DNA of 64,000 nucleotides from Ottowia oryzae (GTDB lineage: Bacteria > Pseudomonadota > Gammaproteobacteria > Burkholderiales > Burkholderiaceae_C). Of this stretch, positions 40,998-49,653 are shown piece by piece (within the stretch, counting starts at the first letter, position 1; every line of letters begins with the position of its first letter). The position numbers and the translations under genes are program-made. Below the pieces are notes generated by a model, which searched no databases, was not told where the DNA came from, and saw nothing but the letters and a program-made list of their open reading frames with translations. The stretch lies in NCBI RefSeq assembly GCF_003008535.1, contig NZ_CP027666.1, positions 1,116,001-1,180,000 on the forward strand. The letters run 5' to 3'.

Positions 40998-41993
40998 ATG
41001 CACAACAACCACGCATCAGGCTATTGGAAAGCCGAGGCAGGTCTGCCCAAGTCGGGCAGCAAAGCATTCGTGCGGGCCGCTGTCGCAGCAGCAGCGATGA
41101 CGATCGCCGCTGGCGCATATGCCGACGATTTCAGCGCAGCGGGCGCCCACACCTATCAAGTCCCTGCAGGGGTGACGTCGATCACCGTTCAGGTCGTCGG
41201 TGGCGGCGGCGGTGGCGGCGGATACGACCGCCAAGGCGGCAATGGCGGCACGGGCGGCAGCGCGGCCAGCGTGCAGGCGGTCATTGCTGTCACGCCCGGC
41301 AGCACGGTGAACGTCATGGTGGGTAGCGGCGGCGGTCTCGGCACATCCGACAACGATCCCAACCCCGCTGCGGGCGGGGCAGCGGGTTCCGGTGCCGCCT
41401 CGGGTGGCGTGGGCGGTTTGGCTGGCGCGCAAGGGGCCAGCGGTAGCGGCGGCGGCGGCGGCGGCTCGAGCAGCGTGACCGTGGCGGGCAACGTCGTGCA
41501 CGCCGCCGGTGGCGGTGGCGGTGGCGGCGGCTCAGGCACCACGTCGGCTTTGAACGGCGGCTCGGGCGCAGCAGCAGCTCCGAATGGGAGCTGCGGCAGC
41601 CTTGGCGCTGGCGCGGCAGGCCTTCAGCCCAGCGTCGACGGCGGTGGCGGCGGCGGCGGTGGCGGCGGCGCGGGTACCGCCGGTACGGCCGGTGTCGATA
41701 ACGGAACCGCTGCAACGGGCGGCGGCGCAGGTCAGTCCTGCTACACCGGCGCAGGCGTTTCTGGCGTTGCGACCAGCGCGGCGCCCTCGGGCACTGGCGT
41801 GGGTGGTAGCGGCGGTGCTTCTGCGGCGCGCACACGCGCGACCGCAGGCACGGCCGGTTTCGTGTCCATCGTGCCGACGGCTGCCCCTGCTGCAGTGCCT
41901 ACGCTGGGCGAATGGTCGTTGCTGGTGCTGGGTGCTGCTGCGGCGGCGCTGGGCATGCGCGGAATGCGCCGCCGCGCGTCCGCAGGAGCGTGA
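40998..41993 (+). CDS. Glycine-rich IPTL-CTERM sorted surface protein
   Basis: The 331-residue protein has an N-terminal signal region (VRAAVAAAAMTIAAGAYA), a first beta-like stretch (HTYQVPAGVTSITVQVVGG), then long Gly/Ala/Ser runs, and a C-terminal VPTLGEWSLLVLGAAAAALG followed by RRR. That tail is the IPTL-CTERM type of signal, read by an exosortase-like system, as with PEP-CTERM. No exosortase lies in the window. The Gly-rich body resembles matrix- or coat-like secreted proteins. Confidence 0.8.
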   Translation: MHNNHASGYWKAEAGLPKSGSKAFVRAAVAAAAMTIAAGAYADDFSAAGAHTYQVPAGVTSITVQVVGGGGGGGGYDRQGGNGGTGGSAASVQAVIAVTPGSTVNVMVGSGGGLGTSDNDPNPAAGGAAGSGAASGGVGGLAGAQGASGSGGGGGGSSSVTVAGNVVHAAGGGGGGGGSGTTSALNGGSGAAAAPNGSCGSLGAGAAGLQPSVDGGGGGGGGGGAGTAGTAGVDNGTAATGGGAGQSCYTGAGVSGVATSAAPSGTGVGGSGGASAARTRATAGTAGFVSIVPTAAPAAVPTLGEWSLLVLGAAAAALGMRGMRRRASAGA

Positions 41994-42036
41994 TCCACGC
42001 AACGCAACGCCTGGCCGCTGGCCGGGCGCGCTAAAG

Positions 42037-42066
42037 AAAGGCGGGCATGGCCCGCCTTTTGTTTTG
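42037..42066 (+). terminator. Rho-independent terminator after the IPTL-CTERM gene
   Basis: AAAGGCGGGC (42037-42046) and GCCCGCCTTT (42050-42059) make a 10-bp stem with an ATG loop, followed by TGTTTT. The A run on the other strand means it might also end minus-strand transcription from cysA. Confidence 0.85.
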
Positions 42067-42143
42067 CAGGGTGACGGACGAGATGAATGCTCTGGCCGTG
42101 TCCGGTTGGCTCGGCTCAGGCTGCCCGCCCGCGCGGCCGCCTG

Positions 42144-43235
42144 TCAGATCATCGCCGCAGGGTCGTCGGTCGTTTCAAGGAAAACGCGCGCCTTGCGGGG
42201 TGACACCAGCACGGTGTCGCCTTCTTTAAGCTGCAGCGCGCGGTATTCCTCGGCGCCCAGGTGCGCTTCGAGCAGCTGGGTGGTGTCGCCCTCGGCGGGC
42301 ACCAGTTCCAGCCGGGCGATGGGGCCCACCACCAGGGCGCGATCCAGCCGTGCCGCCAGGCCGGGCGCGCCGGCAACGTAACGCGACACGACCAGGTCGC
42401 TGGGCCGCACGAAGGCCATGGCGTCCGCGCCCAAGGCGCCGGCGACTTCTGGCGCGGCAAGCTGCCAGTCGCCCACCTGCATCTGCCCGTCGCTGGCGCG
42501 GCCGCGAAACAGATTCACGTCGCCCAGAAAGCCGTAAACGAAGGGGCTGGCGGGCTGTTCCCACACCTGCTGGGGCGTGCCCACCTGTTCGATCTGGCCC
42601 TTGTTCATCACGACCACGCGGTCGGCCACTTCCAGCGCTTCTTCCTGGTCGTGCGTGACGAAGATGCTGGTCACGTGCAGTTCGTCGTGCAGGCGGCGCA
42701 GCCAGCGGCGCAGCTCCTTGCGCACCTTGGCGTCCAGCGCGCCGAAGGGTTCGTCCAGCAGCAGCACCTTCGGCTCGACGGCCAGGGCGCGTGCCAGGGC
42801 GATGCGCTGGCGCTGGCCGCCCGACAGTTGCGAGGGATAGCGGTCGGCCAGCCAGTCCAGCTGCACCAGCTTGAGCAGGTCGGTCACCTTGGCCTTGATC
42901 TGCGCGTCGCTGGGGCGCTGGCTGCGCGGCTTCACGCGCAGGCCAAAGGCCACGTTCTCGGCCACCGTCATGTGGCGAAACAGCGCGTAGTGCTGAAACA
43001 CGAAGCCCACCTGCCGGTCGCGCACGTGCACCTCGGTGGTGTCCTCGCCTGAAAACAGAATGCTGCCCGTGTCGGCCGATTCCAGGCCCGCGATGATGCG
43101 CAGCAGCGTGGTTTTGCCGCAGCCCGACGGGCCCAGTAGCGCGACCAGCTCGCCCGATTCGATGTCCAGGCTGACGTCGTTCAGCGCGCGGAAGCTGCCA
43201 AACTGCTTGGTGACATGGCGGATCTCGATGCTCAT
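42144..43235 (-). CDS. cysA: Sulfate/thiosulfate ABC transporter ATP-binding protein
   Basis: The 363-residue ATPase of the sulfate importer has Walker A GPSGCGKTT, the Q-loop VGFVFQHYALFRHM, signature QLSGGQRQRIALARAL, Walker B VLLLDEPFGALDA and the switch His in FVTHDQEEALE. A C-terminal TOBE-like regulatory domain follows. Start at ATG 43235 (MSIEIRHVTKQFGSF); a longer frame upstream would be encoded by a repeat A copy. It is the last gene of the sbp-cysT-cysW-cysA run. Confidence 0.95.
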   Translation of the reverse strand: MSIEIRHVTKQFGSFRALNDVSLDIESGELVALLGPSGCGKTTLLRIIAGLESADTGSILFSGEDTTEVHVRDRQVGFVFQHYALFRHMTVAENVAFGLRVKPRSQRPSDAQIKAKVTDLLKLVQLDWLADRYPSQLSGGQRQRIALARALAVEPKVLLLDEPFGALDAKVRKELRRWLRRLHDELHVTSIFVTHDQEEALEVADRVVVMNKGQIEQVGTPQQVWEQPASPFVYGFLGDVNLFRGRASDGQMQVGDWQLAAPEVAGALGADAMAFVRPSDLVVSRYVAGAPGLAARLDRALVVGPIARLELVPAEGDTTQLLEAHLGAEEYRALQLKEGDTVLVSPRKARVFLETTDDPAAMI

Positions 43236-43245
43236 GTTCTTGCTT

Positions 43246-43305
43246 TCAAATCTATAGCTGCTGGCGCTGATGGGGCGGGCGCCAGAGCCTAATTTCATTC
43301 AAATC
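43246..43305 (-). repeat. Repeat family A, copy 11 (between cysW and cysA)
   Basis: TCTATAGCTGCTGGCGCTGA then GCGGGCGCCAGAGCCTAATT match the element. It lies within the presumed cys operon, in the 72-base gap between cysW and cysA. Confidence 0.8.
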
Positions 43306-43307
43306 AA

Positions 43308-44204
43308 TCAGGTGGCGCTCAGGTGCGGCGGAACCGGCTCCGGCGGCAGCATCTCGGCGCCCGCCTTCAGCTCGCGCGCATGGCGCCATTCGACGATCGA
43401 CTTCAGCACCAGCGTGACGATGGCCAGCAGCGCCAGCAGCGAAGCCACGGCGAAGGCGGCGGCGCCCTGATATTCGTTGTACAGAATCTCGACGTGCAGC
43501 GGCATGGTGTTGGTCTGCCCGCGGATGTGGCCCGACACGACCGACACCGCGCCGAATTCACCCATCGCCCGCGCATTGCACAGGATCACCCCGTACACCA
43601 GGCCCCACTTGATGTTGGGCAGCGTCACGTGCCAGAACGTCTGCCAGCCGCTGGCGCCCAGCACCTGCGCGGCCTGCTCTTCGTCGGTGCCCTGCGCCTG
43701 CATCAGCGGAATCAGCTCGCGCGCAATGAAGGGGAAGGTGACGAATACGGTGGCCAGCACGATGCCGGGCACGGCAAAGACGATCTTGATGTTGTGCTCG
43801 GCCAGCCAAGGGCCCAACCAGCCTTGCGCGCCAAACACCAGCACGTAGATCAGGCCCGCCACCACGGGCGAGACGGAAAACGGCAGGTCGATCAGCGTCG
43901 TCAGGAACGACTTGCCGCGAAACTCGAACTTGGCGATGCACCAGGCGGCGGCCACGCCGAACACCAGGTTCATCGGCACGGCGATGGCGGCGGTGAGCAG
44001 CGTCAGGCGGATGGCGGCCAGCGCGTCGGGCTCTTTCAGCGCGTCCCAGTAGGCCTGCCAGCCGCCGCGCAGCGCTTCGACGAACACGGCCGCCAGCGGC
44101 AGCACCAGAAACAGGCCCATGAAGCCCAGGGCCAGCGCCGTCAGCAGCCAGCGCACACCGCGCGATTCGGTGGTGCTGACGCGTTTGGGAATGCCTGCGC
44201 TCAT
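43308..44204 (-). CDS. cysW: Sulfate ABC transporter permease CysW
   Basis: The 298-residue inner-membrane permease has six helices and the EAA loop around QAAQVLGASGWQTFWHVTLPN, which contacts CysA. FSVSPVVAGLIYVLVFG and GEFGAVSVVSGHIRGQTNTM match CysW. ATG 44204 gives MSAGIPKRV. The stop is 72 bases before cysA; cysT is 61 bases upstream. Confidence 0.95.
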   Translation of the reverse strand: MSAGIPKRVSTTESRGVRWLLTALALGFMGLFLVLPLAAVFVEALRGGWQAYWDALKEPDALAAIRLTLLTAAIAVPMNLVFGVAAAWCIAKFEFRGKSFLTTLIDLPFSVSPVVAGLIYVLVFGAQGWLGPWLAEHNIKIVFAVPGIVLATVFVTFPFIARELIPLMQAQGTDEEQAAQVLGASGWQTFWHVTLPNIKWGLVYGVILCNARAMGEFGAVSVVSGHIRGQTNTMPLHVEILYNEYQGAAAFAVASLLALLAIVTLVLKSIVEWRHARELKAGAEMLPPEPVPPHLSAT

Positions 44205-44265
44205 CGGGTGACCCTCCGTCCTTCGGACTGCGGGTGCGAGCACCTTCGGATCGGCCGTGCGGTGC

Positions 44266-45144
44266 TCATGCCGTACCCCCGTAGCGGCGGCGGCCCCAGG
44301 CCTGCAGGCCGTTGATGATCAGCAGCAGGATGAAAGAGATCAGCAGCATGACCGAGGCCACGGCGGTGGCGCCCGCGTAGTCGTACTGCTCCAGCTTGCC
44401 GATGATGATCAGCGGCGTGATTTCAGAGACCATTGGCATGTTGCCCGCAATGAAGATGACCGAGCCGTATTCGCCCACCGCGCGCGCAAAGGCCATGGCA
44501 AAGCCAGTCAGCAGCGCCGGCGCAATGGCCGGGAAGATCACGCGCCAGAAGGTTTGCCAGCGCGTGGCGCCCAGGCAGGCGGCGGCTTCTTCCAGTTCTT
44601 TTTCGGTGTCTTCCAGCACCGGCTGCACGGTGCGCACCACGAAGGGCAGGCCGATGAAGATCAGCGCCACCACGATGCCCGCGGGCTTGAACGCCAGTTG
44701 AATGCCCAGCGGCTCCAGGTACTGGCCGATCCAGCCGTTGCCCGCCAGGATGGCCGTCAGCGCAATGCCCGCCACGGCGGTGGGCAGCGCAAAGGGCAGG
44801 TCGACCAGCGCGTCAGCGATCTTCTTGCCCGGAAACTGGTAGCGCACCAGCACCCAGGCGATCAGCAGACCCGCCACCACGTTGACCAGCGCGGCAATCA
44901 GCGAAGCGCCGAAGGTCAGCCGGTACGACGCGACCACGCGCGGCGAGCTGACGGCGGCCCAAAACTCGGGCCAGGTCATCGACAAGGTCTTGAACACCAG
45001 CGCCGACAGTGGGATCAGCACGATCAGGCTGAGGTACAGCACCGTGTAGCCCAGCGTGATGTTGAAGCCCGGCAGCACACGCCGCGCGGCGCGCCGGCGC
45101 GGCGGCGCCAGCGTGCCGGGGGAGGAAAGGGTCGCGGTACTCAT
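44266..45144 (-). CDS. cysT: Sulfate ABC transporter permease CysT (CysU)
   Basis: The 292-residue permease partner of CysW. Helix and loop marks include LPGFNITLGYTVLYLSLIVL, VDLPFALPTAVAGIALTAIL, EEAAACLGATRWQTFWRVIF (EAA loop) and ARAVGEYGSVIFIAGNMP. It lies downstream of the sulfate-binding gene, separated by repeat A copy 12 and repeat B copy 1. Confidence 0.95.
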   Translation of the reverse strand: MSTATLSSPGTLAPPRRRAARRVLPGFNITLGYTVLYLSLIVLIPLSALVFKTLSMTWPEFWAAVSSPRVVASYRLTFGASLIAALVNVVAGLLIAWVLVRYQFPGKKIADALVDLPFALPTAVAGIALTAILAGNGWIGQYLEPLGIQLAFKPAGIVVALIFIGLPFVVRTVQPVLEDTEKELEEAAACLGATRWQTFWRVIFPAIAPALLTGFAMAFARAVGEYGSVIFIAGNMPMVSEITPLIIIGKLEQYDYAGATAVASVMLLISFILLLIINGLQAWGRRRYGGTA

Positions 45145-45208
45145 ATCAATTTGATAGCTGCCCGCGCTTGACTGATAAGCGCTGGAGGCCTAAAACACTT
45201 ATAAATGG
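45144..45208 (-). repeat. Repeat family A, copy 12 (upstream of cysT)
   Basis: CAATTTGATAGCTGCCCGCG then ATAAGCGCTGGAGGCCTAAA match the element. It touches the cysT start codon. Confidence 0.8.
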
Positions 45209-45329
45209 TTGATCGCCGGATCTCGGTTGCCGGGCCAAGTGCGCGATCAGCGGAAGGCCTTTTAAGGTCGATAAGGCGCCACACCCAGCGGCCGCCGCGC
45301 AAGGGCCGCCCCGCAGCGCTGGCGGCGTC

Positions 45330-45392
45330 CCCTCGCCCGCAGCGCGCAGCGCGAAGAGAGCGGGGGGAAGCGGCGCAGCCGCTCAGGGGGGA
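45330..45392 (-). repeat. Repeat family B, copy 1 (directly after the sbp stop)
   Basis: Read on the minus strand right after the sbp TAA it begins CCCCCCTGAGCGGCTGCG and continues CTTCCCCCCGCTCTCTTCG and CGCTGCGCGCTGCGGGCG. Copy 2, at 60264, begins directly after another gene's stop codon and matches base for base over most of its length. Confidence 0.7.
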
Positions 45393-46388
45393 TTACTTGC
45401 TCGGCTGGTACAGCTTGTCGAACTGGCCGCCGTCGTTGAAGTGCACCTTCTGCGCTTCAGCCAACGAGCCGAAGTACTGGTTCACCGAGAACAGCTTGAT
45501 CGGCTTGAACTGGGGGTACTTCTTCAGGATGGCTTCGTTGCTGGGGCGGATGTTGTGCTTGGCGGCAATCTCTTGCCCCTCGGGCGAGTAGAGGAAGTCC
45601 AGGTAGGCCTTGGCTTGCTCGGCCGTGCCTTTCTTGGCCACCGTGCGCTCCACCACGGCCACCGGGTTTTCGGTGATCAGGCTGGCGCTGGGGTGAATGG
45701 CGTCCACCTTGCCCTTGCCGAATTCGTTGTCCACCGACACCACTTCGGATTCGAAGGTGATCAGCACGTCGCCGATGCCCCGCTGCAGGAACACGCCCGT
45801 GGCGTCACGACCGCCGCGCGCCAGCACCGGCACGTTCTTGTACAGCTTGGTCACGTAGTCCAGCGCCTGGGCGTCGGTGCCGCCCTTGGCGCGCACCTGG
45901 CCCCACGCGGCCAGATAGGCCATGCGGCCGTTGCCACCGGTTTTGGGGTTGACCACCACCACCTTCACGTCGGGGCGGATCAGGTCGTCCCAGTCCTTGA
46001 TGTTCTTGGGGTTGCCGTTGCGCACCAGGAACAGCATGGTGGACGTGGTGGGCGCCGCGTGGTTGGGAAACTTGTTGCGCCAGTCCTTGGCCACCACGCC
46101 CTTGTCGGCCAGGAAGTCGATGTCGGTGGTGGTGTTCATCGTCACCACGTCGGCGTCCAGGCCGTCGGCCACGGCGCGCGCCTGCGCGCTGGAGCCCGCG
46201 TGCGACTGGTCTACCTTGATGTCTTTGCCCGTGGCTTTCTTGTAGCTGGCGATGAAGGCGGGGTTGATGTCCTTGTAGAACTCACGCGCCACGTCGTACG
46301 ACACGTTCAGCAGCGTGGTTTGGGCAGATGCCAGGGATGCGGCGGCCAGCGCAACGGCGCCCAGCGTCAGTTTCAGCGTTGTTTTCAT
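45393..46388 (-). CDS. sbp: Sulfate ABC transporter substrate-binding protein
   Basis: The 331-residue periplasmic protein has a signal peptide (MKTTLKLTLGAVALAAASLASA) and the Sbp core: TTLLNVSYDVAREFYKDIN, DQSHAGSSAQARAVADGLDADVV, and HFNDGGQFDKLY at the end. It delivers sulfate to CysTWA, whose genes follow. A 28-nt motif shared with the second sbp gene lies 61 bases upstream of its start. Confidence 0.95.
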   Translation of the reverse strand: MKTTLKLTLGAVALAAASLASAQTTLLNVSYDVAREFYKDINPAFIASYKKATGKDIKVDQSHAGSSAQARAVADGLDADVVTMNTTTDIDFLADKGVVAKDWRNKFPNHAAPTTSTMLFLVRNGNPKNIKDWDDLIRPDVKVVVVNPKTGGNGRMAYLAAWGQVRAKGGTDAQALDYVTKLYKNVPVLARGGRDATGVFLQRGIGDVLITFESEVVSVDNEFGKGKVDAIHPSASLITENPVAVVERTVAKKGTAEQAKAYLDFLYSPEGQEIAAKHNIRPSNEAILKKYPQFKPIKLFSVNQYFGSLAEAQKVHFNDGGQFDKLYQPSK

Positions 46389-46448
46389 GAAAATCGATCG
46401 GCAAGAGAGCAAAGATAGGCACGATTGTGGGAGCGCGCCCATCCAATA

Positions 46449-46476
46449 CAAACGACTTTGTTTTTCTGTTCTTATG
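46449..46476 (-). promoter_or_regulatory. 28-nt motif upstream of sbp, copy 1 (putative CysB-type site)
   Basis: On the minus strand the motif runs from CATAAGAACAGAAAAA to TCGTTTG. It matches the motif at 54115-54142 at 20 of 28 positions and sits 61 bases from the sbp start, against 66 there. The A-rich core and position fit binding by the LysR-type sulfur regulators CysB or Cbl; the regulator is inferred, not seen. Confidence 0.6.
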
Positions 46477-46622
46477 TCGAATTCCGAATAAGCAGCAAAT
46501 CCTCTGCGCGCTACCTTAGCCACGCCAGCGCGTTCAACCCGGCTGCGATAGCGCCTTCGGCGCGCATCTTGCAGCCATCGGGCGAGGGCCGGCGGCGACG
46601 GGCTCGGAAAGCGTAGGGCGAC

Positions 46623-47528
46623 TCATGCAGCGAGAGTTTCGGTGGTGGGCGCTGCCCGCCGTGAAGTGGCCGCGCAGCCCACCGAGGCGGCCATGATCAG
46701 GCCGATGGCAAGCCATTGGGCGGCGCTCAGGCGCTCGTCCAGCAGCAACAGCGCCAGCAGGGCGGCCACGGCGGGCTCCATGCTGATCATGATCCCGAAA
46801 GCCTCTTTGGGCAGGCGCTTGAGGGCCACCATCTCCAGCGAAATCGGGATCGCGCTGGACACCGCTGCCACGCCCACCGCCACCAGCAACACGCCGGGCG
46901 TGAAAAGCGCCGCCCCCGCGTGCGCTACCCCAAACGGAAACACCACCAGCGCGGCTACCGTGAGCCCCAGCGCCACAGAATGCCCGGCATGCAAGTGGCC
47001 CAGGCGCTTGCCAAAGATGATGTAGAGCGCCCAGAACGTGGCCGCGGACAGCGCCCACAGCACGCCGATCACATCCAGATGCGTGTCGCCAACGCCCACG
47101 GGCAGCAGCAATGCCAGGCCGACGATCGCCAGCGCAATCCACACAAAATCCAGCGCCCGGCGGGAGCCGAGGATGGCCACGGCCAGCGGCCCGGCAAACT
47201 CGATCGCCACCGCCACGCCGAAGGGAATGCTGCGCAGCGACATGTAGAAACTGAGGTTCATCAGCCCCAGCGTGACACCGTAGAGCAGCACCGCCTTCAC
47301 GTCGCGCGGCGCCAGGCGCCAACGCCACGGGCGCCACAGCGCCAGCAGCAGCAGCGCTGAAAACCCCACGCGCAGCGCCGTGGTGCCCTGCGCGCCCACC
47401 GCCGGAAACAGCGTGTGCTTGGCCCACGATGTGCCCAGGCCCAGCGCCGTCACCGAGCCCAGCACCGCCAGAAACGGCACCAGAGACGAAAGAAACGGCG
47501 CCCGCTGCGCCGTGGAGGTGGAGGTCAT
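46623..47528 (-). CDS. EamA-family exporter (RhtA-like threonine/homoserine efflux)
   Basis: The 301-residue protein has ten membrane helices and two EamA repeats; RVGFSALLLLALWRPWRWRL, SLRSIPFGVAVAIEFAGPLAVAI and ISMEPAVAALLALLLLDERL match RhtA, which exports threonine and homoserine. In this position it might export O-acetylserine, cysteine or related amino acids, but nothing in the sequence shows that. It starts at ATG 47528, 67 bases after the desulfurase stop. Confidence 0.8.
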   Translation of the reverse strand: MTSTSTAQRAPFLSSLVPFLAVLGSVTALGLGTSWAKHTLFPAVGAQGTTALRVGFSALLLLALWRPWRWRLAPRDVKAVLLYGVTLGLMNLSFYMSLRSIPFGVAVAIEFAGPLAVAILGSRRALDFVWIALAIVGLALLLPVGVGDTHLDVIGVLWALSAATFWALYIIFGKRLGHLHAGHSVALGLTVAALVVFPFGVAHAGAALFTPGVLLVAVGVAAVSSAIPISLEMVALKRLPKEAFGIMISMEPAVAALLALLLLDERLSAAQWLAIGLIMAASVGCAATSRRAAPTTETLAA

Positions 47529-47595
47529 GGCGCGACTGTAGCGCCCGGTGCACCAGGGCGGACGCCGGCAGGGGCGCAGGCCCCCGCCGTGGCGA

Positions 47596-49638
47596 TCAGC
47601 CCGCGCGCCGCTGCGAGGCCAGCCGCTGCACCACCGCCACCAGGCGGTCGATCTCGTCAAAGGTGTTGTAGAAAGCCAGCGAGGGCCGCACCGTTGTCTC
47701 CACCCCGAAGCGGCGCAGGATCGGCTGCGCGCAATGGTGCCCGGTGCGCACGGCAATGCCTTCGTCGTTCAGCGCCTGGCCCACCTGCTCGGTGCTGTAG
47801 CCGTCAAGCACGAAAGACATCACGCTGGCTTTGTCGGCCGCCGTGCCGATCAGCCTCAGCCCCTTGATGGGGCGCAGGGCATCCATGCCGTAGACCAGCA
47901 GGTCGTGTTCGTAGCGCGCGATGTTCTCGATGCCGATGCGGTTCACGTAGTCGATGGCCGCGCCCAGGCCCACCGCGTCGGCGATGTTGCCGGTGCCCGC
48001 CTCGAACTTGTTCGGGATGGGCTGGAACACGGTCTTCTCGAAGGTGACGTCGGCAATCATGTTGCCGCCACCCTGCCACGGGGGCATGTCTTCCAGCACT
48101 TCGCGCTTGCCCCAGACCACGCCAATGCCGGTGGGGCCGAACACCTTGTGGCCCGAGAACACGAAGAAGTCCGCGCCAATGTCCTGCACGTCCACCCGCA
48201 TGTGCGAGACGGACTGCGCGCCGTCGACCAGGGCCTTGGCGCCCGCGCGGTGCGCCAGATCGACGATCTCCTTCACCGGCACCACGGTGCCCAGCGCGTT
48301 CGACACCTGCGTGACGGCGACGATCTTGGTGCGGTCGTTCAGCAGCTTGCGGTATTCGTCCAGCAGCACCTGGCCCGAATCGTCCACCGGGATCACGCGC
48401 AGCTTGGCGCCCTTGGCGGCGGCCAGCTGCTGCCACGGCACGATGTTGGCGTGGTGCTCCAGGTTGCTGACGATGATTTCGTCGCCTTCACCGACGTGCT
48501 GGCCGCCCCAGCTCTTGGCCACCAGGTTGATGGCTTCGGTGGTACCGCGCACGAAGATCACCTCGTTCACATCCGGCGCGTTGATAAAGCGCTTGACCCG
48601 CTCGCGCGCACCTTCATAGGCATCGGTGGCGCGCGCTGCCAGCTCGTGCGCGGCGCGGTGGATGTTGGAGTTCTCGTGCTCGTAGAAGTACGCGATGCGC
48701 TCGATCACCGACCTGGGCTTGTGCGTGGTGGCCGCGTTGTCGAACCAGACCAACGGCTTGCCGTTCACGCGCTCGGCCAGGACGGGGAAGTCGCGCCGCA
48801 CGGCGTGCACGTCAAACGCCGGATGCCGATCCGCGCCAGCCAGCGGTGCCGGGGTGCGCGCGCCGGGCGTGGCGGGGGTGACGTAGCCCGAGGGCAATAC
48901 CACCGAATCCACAAAGTAGTAGCGCGGTTCGCCCGCCAATGCGCCTTGCGGCCCGTCGTGGGGCGCAGGCGCTGACGTGGCCTGCGGAACCGATGCCGTG
49001 GCAAACGGCGAGCGGGCGAGGGCGTCCAGCGGATCTGCGGCGGGTGCCAGGTCGGCCTTGCCGGGTGCTGGCTGGCCGTGTCCGGTGTTCAAGAAGTAGT
49101 AGGGGGCGGCGCCCGCCGCTGGTTGCGTCGTGGCCGACTGGGTGCTGGCGCCCGTGGCTTGCGGCACCCCCAGCACCGCACTGCCAAAGCGCGGCTCGTA
49201 CGCCGGCAAGGTGCTGGTGACCAGATCGGGCAGGCCGTTGCCGGACTGCGCGTGCGGCACCAAGGCGGGCGCGCGATGCGCCAGGGAGGCGAGGGGCGTG
49301 GGCGAAGCCGGCAGCATATTGCCGCCGGGCAGCACGCCCTGCGGCAGCGGCGTGCCGGGCACAGAAGGGCCGAAGCCCGCCGGGCTGGCCAGCGGCGATC
49401 CGGGCGGGGCGATGTTCACCGGCGCCTGCACGCCAGCGGGCTGCGCCAACTGACCGGCGCCGGGCAGCTGGGCTGGCGGCGTGACGGGCAGGCCGGCCAC
49501 CGACGCCAGGCCAGACGGGCCGGCCGCTTCACCGGGCAGCGCCGCGAACATGGCCGAAGCCAGGCGCGCCAGCTGGGCGGGATCGATCGGCGCCTCCAGG
49601 CCCGGTGGCACGGCCACGGGTGGGGAAGCTGTGGTCAT
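47596..49638 (-). CDS. Encapsulin-associated cysteine desulfurase (SufS-type) with ~270-residue disordered N-terminus
   Basis: The 680-residue protein has an N-terminal extension (1-~270) rich in Pro, Ala and Gly, with an early helix-like segment (AQLARLASAMFAAL, 21-34) and two spaced aromatic motifs, PYYFLN (YYF at 180-182) and RYYFVD (240-242). A complete class II desulfurase follows: FDNAATTHKPRSVIERI, PLP lysine K498 in FSGHKVFGPTG, and catalytic Cys636 in RTGHHCAQP. It takes sulfur from cysteine to give alanine and an enzyme persulfide. Long-N-terminus desulfurases are the known cargo of Family 2A encapsulins, and the shell gene is 15 bases upstream. Confidence 0.9.
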   Translation of the reverse strand: MTTASPPVAVPPGLEAPIDPAQLARLASAMFAALPGEAAGPSGLASVAGLPVTPPAQLPGAGQLAQPAGVQAPVNIAPPGSPLASPAGFGPSVPGTPLPQGVLPGGNMLPASPTPLASLAHRAPALVPHAQSGNGLPDLVTSTLPAYEPRFGSAVLGVPQATGASTQSATTQPAAGAAPYYFLNTGHGQPAPGKADLAPAADPLDALARSPFATASVPQATSAPAPHDGPQGALAGEPRYYFVDSVVLPSGYVTPATPGARTPAPLAGADRHPAFDVHAVRRDFPVLAERVNGKPLVWFDNAATTHKPRSVIERIAYFYEHENSNIHRAAHELAARATDAYEGARERVKRFINAPDVNEVIFVRGTTEAINLVAKSWGGQHVGEGDEIIVSNLEHHANIVPWQQLAAAKGAKLRVIPVDDSGQVLLDEYRKLLNDRTKIVAVTQVSNALGTVVPVKEIVDLAHRAGAKALVDGAQSVSHMRVDVQDIGADFFVFSGHKVFGPTGIGVVWGKREVLEDMPPWQGGGNMIADVTFEKTVFQPIPNKFEAGTGNIADAVGLGAAIDYVNRIGIENIARYEHDLLVYGMDALRPIKGLRLIGTAADKASVMSFVLDGYSTEQVGQALNDEGIAVRTGHHCAQPILRRFGVETTVRPSLAFYNTFDEIDRLVAVVQRLASQRRAG

Positions 49639-49653
49639 GGTGCGTGCGCCGCT

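Noticed and set aside
43236..43298. N-terminal extension of CysA
   Set aside because: The extra residues are encoded by repeat A copy 11 and are unlike CysA.
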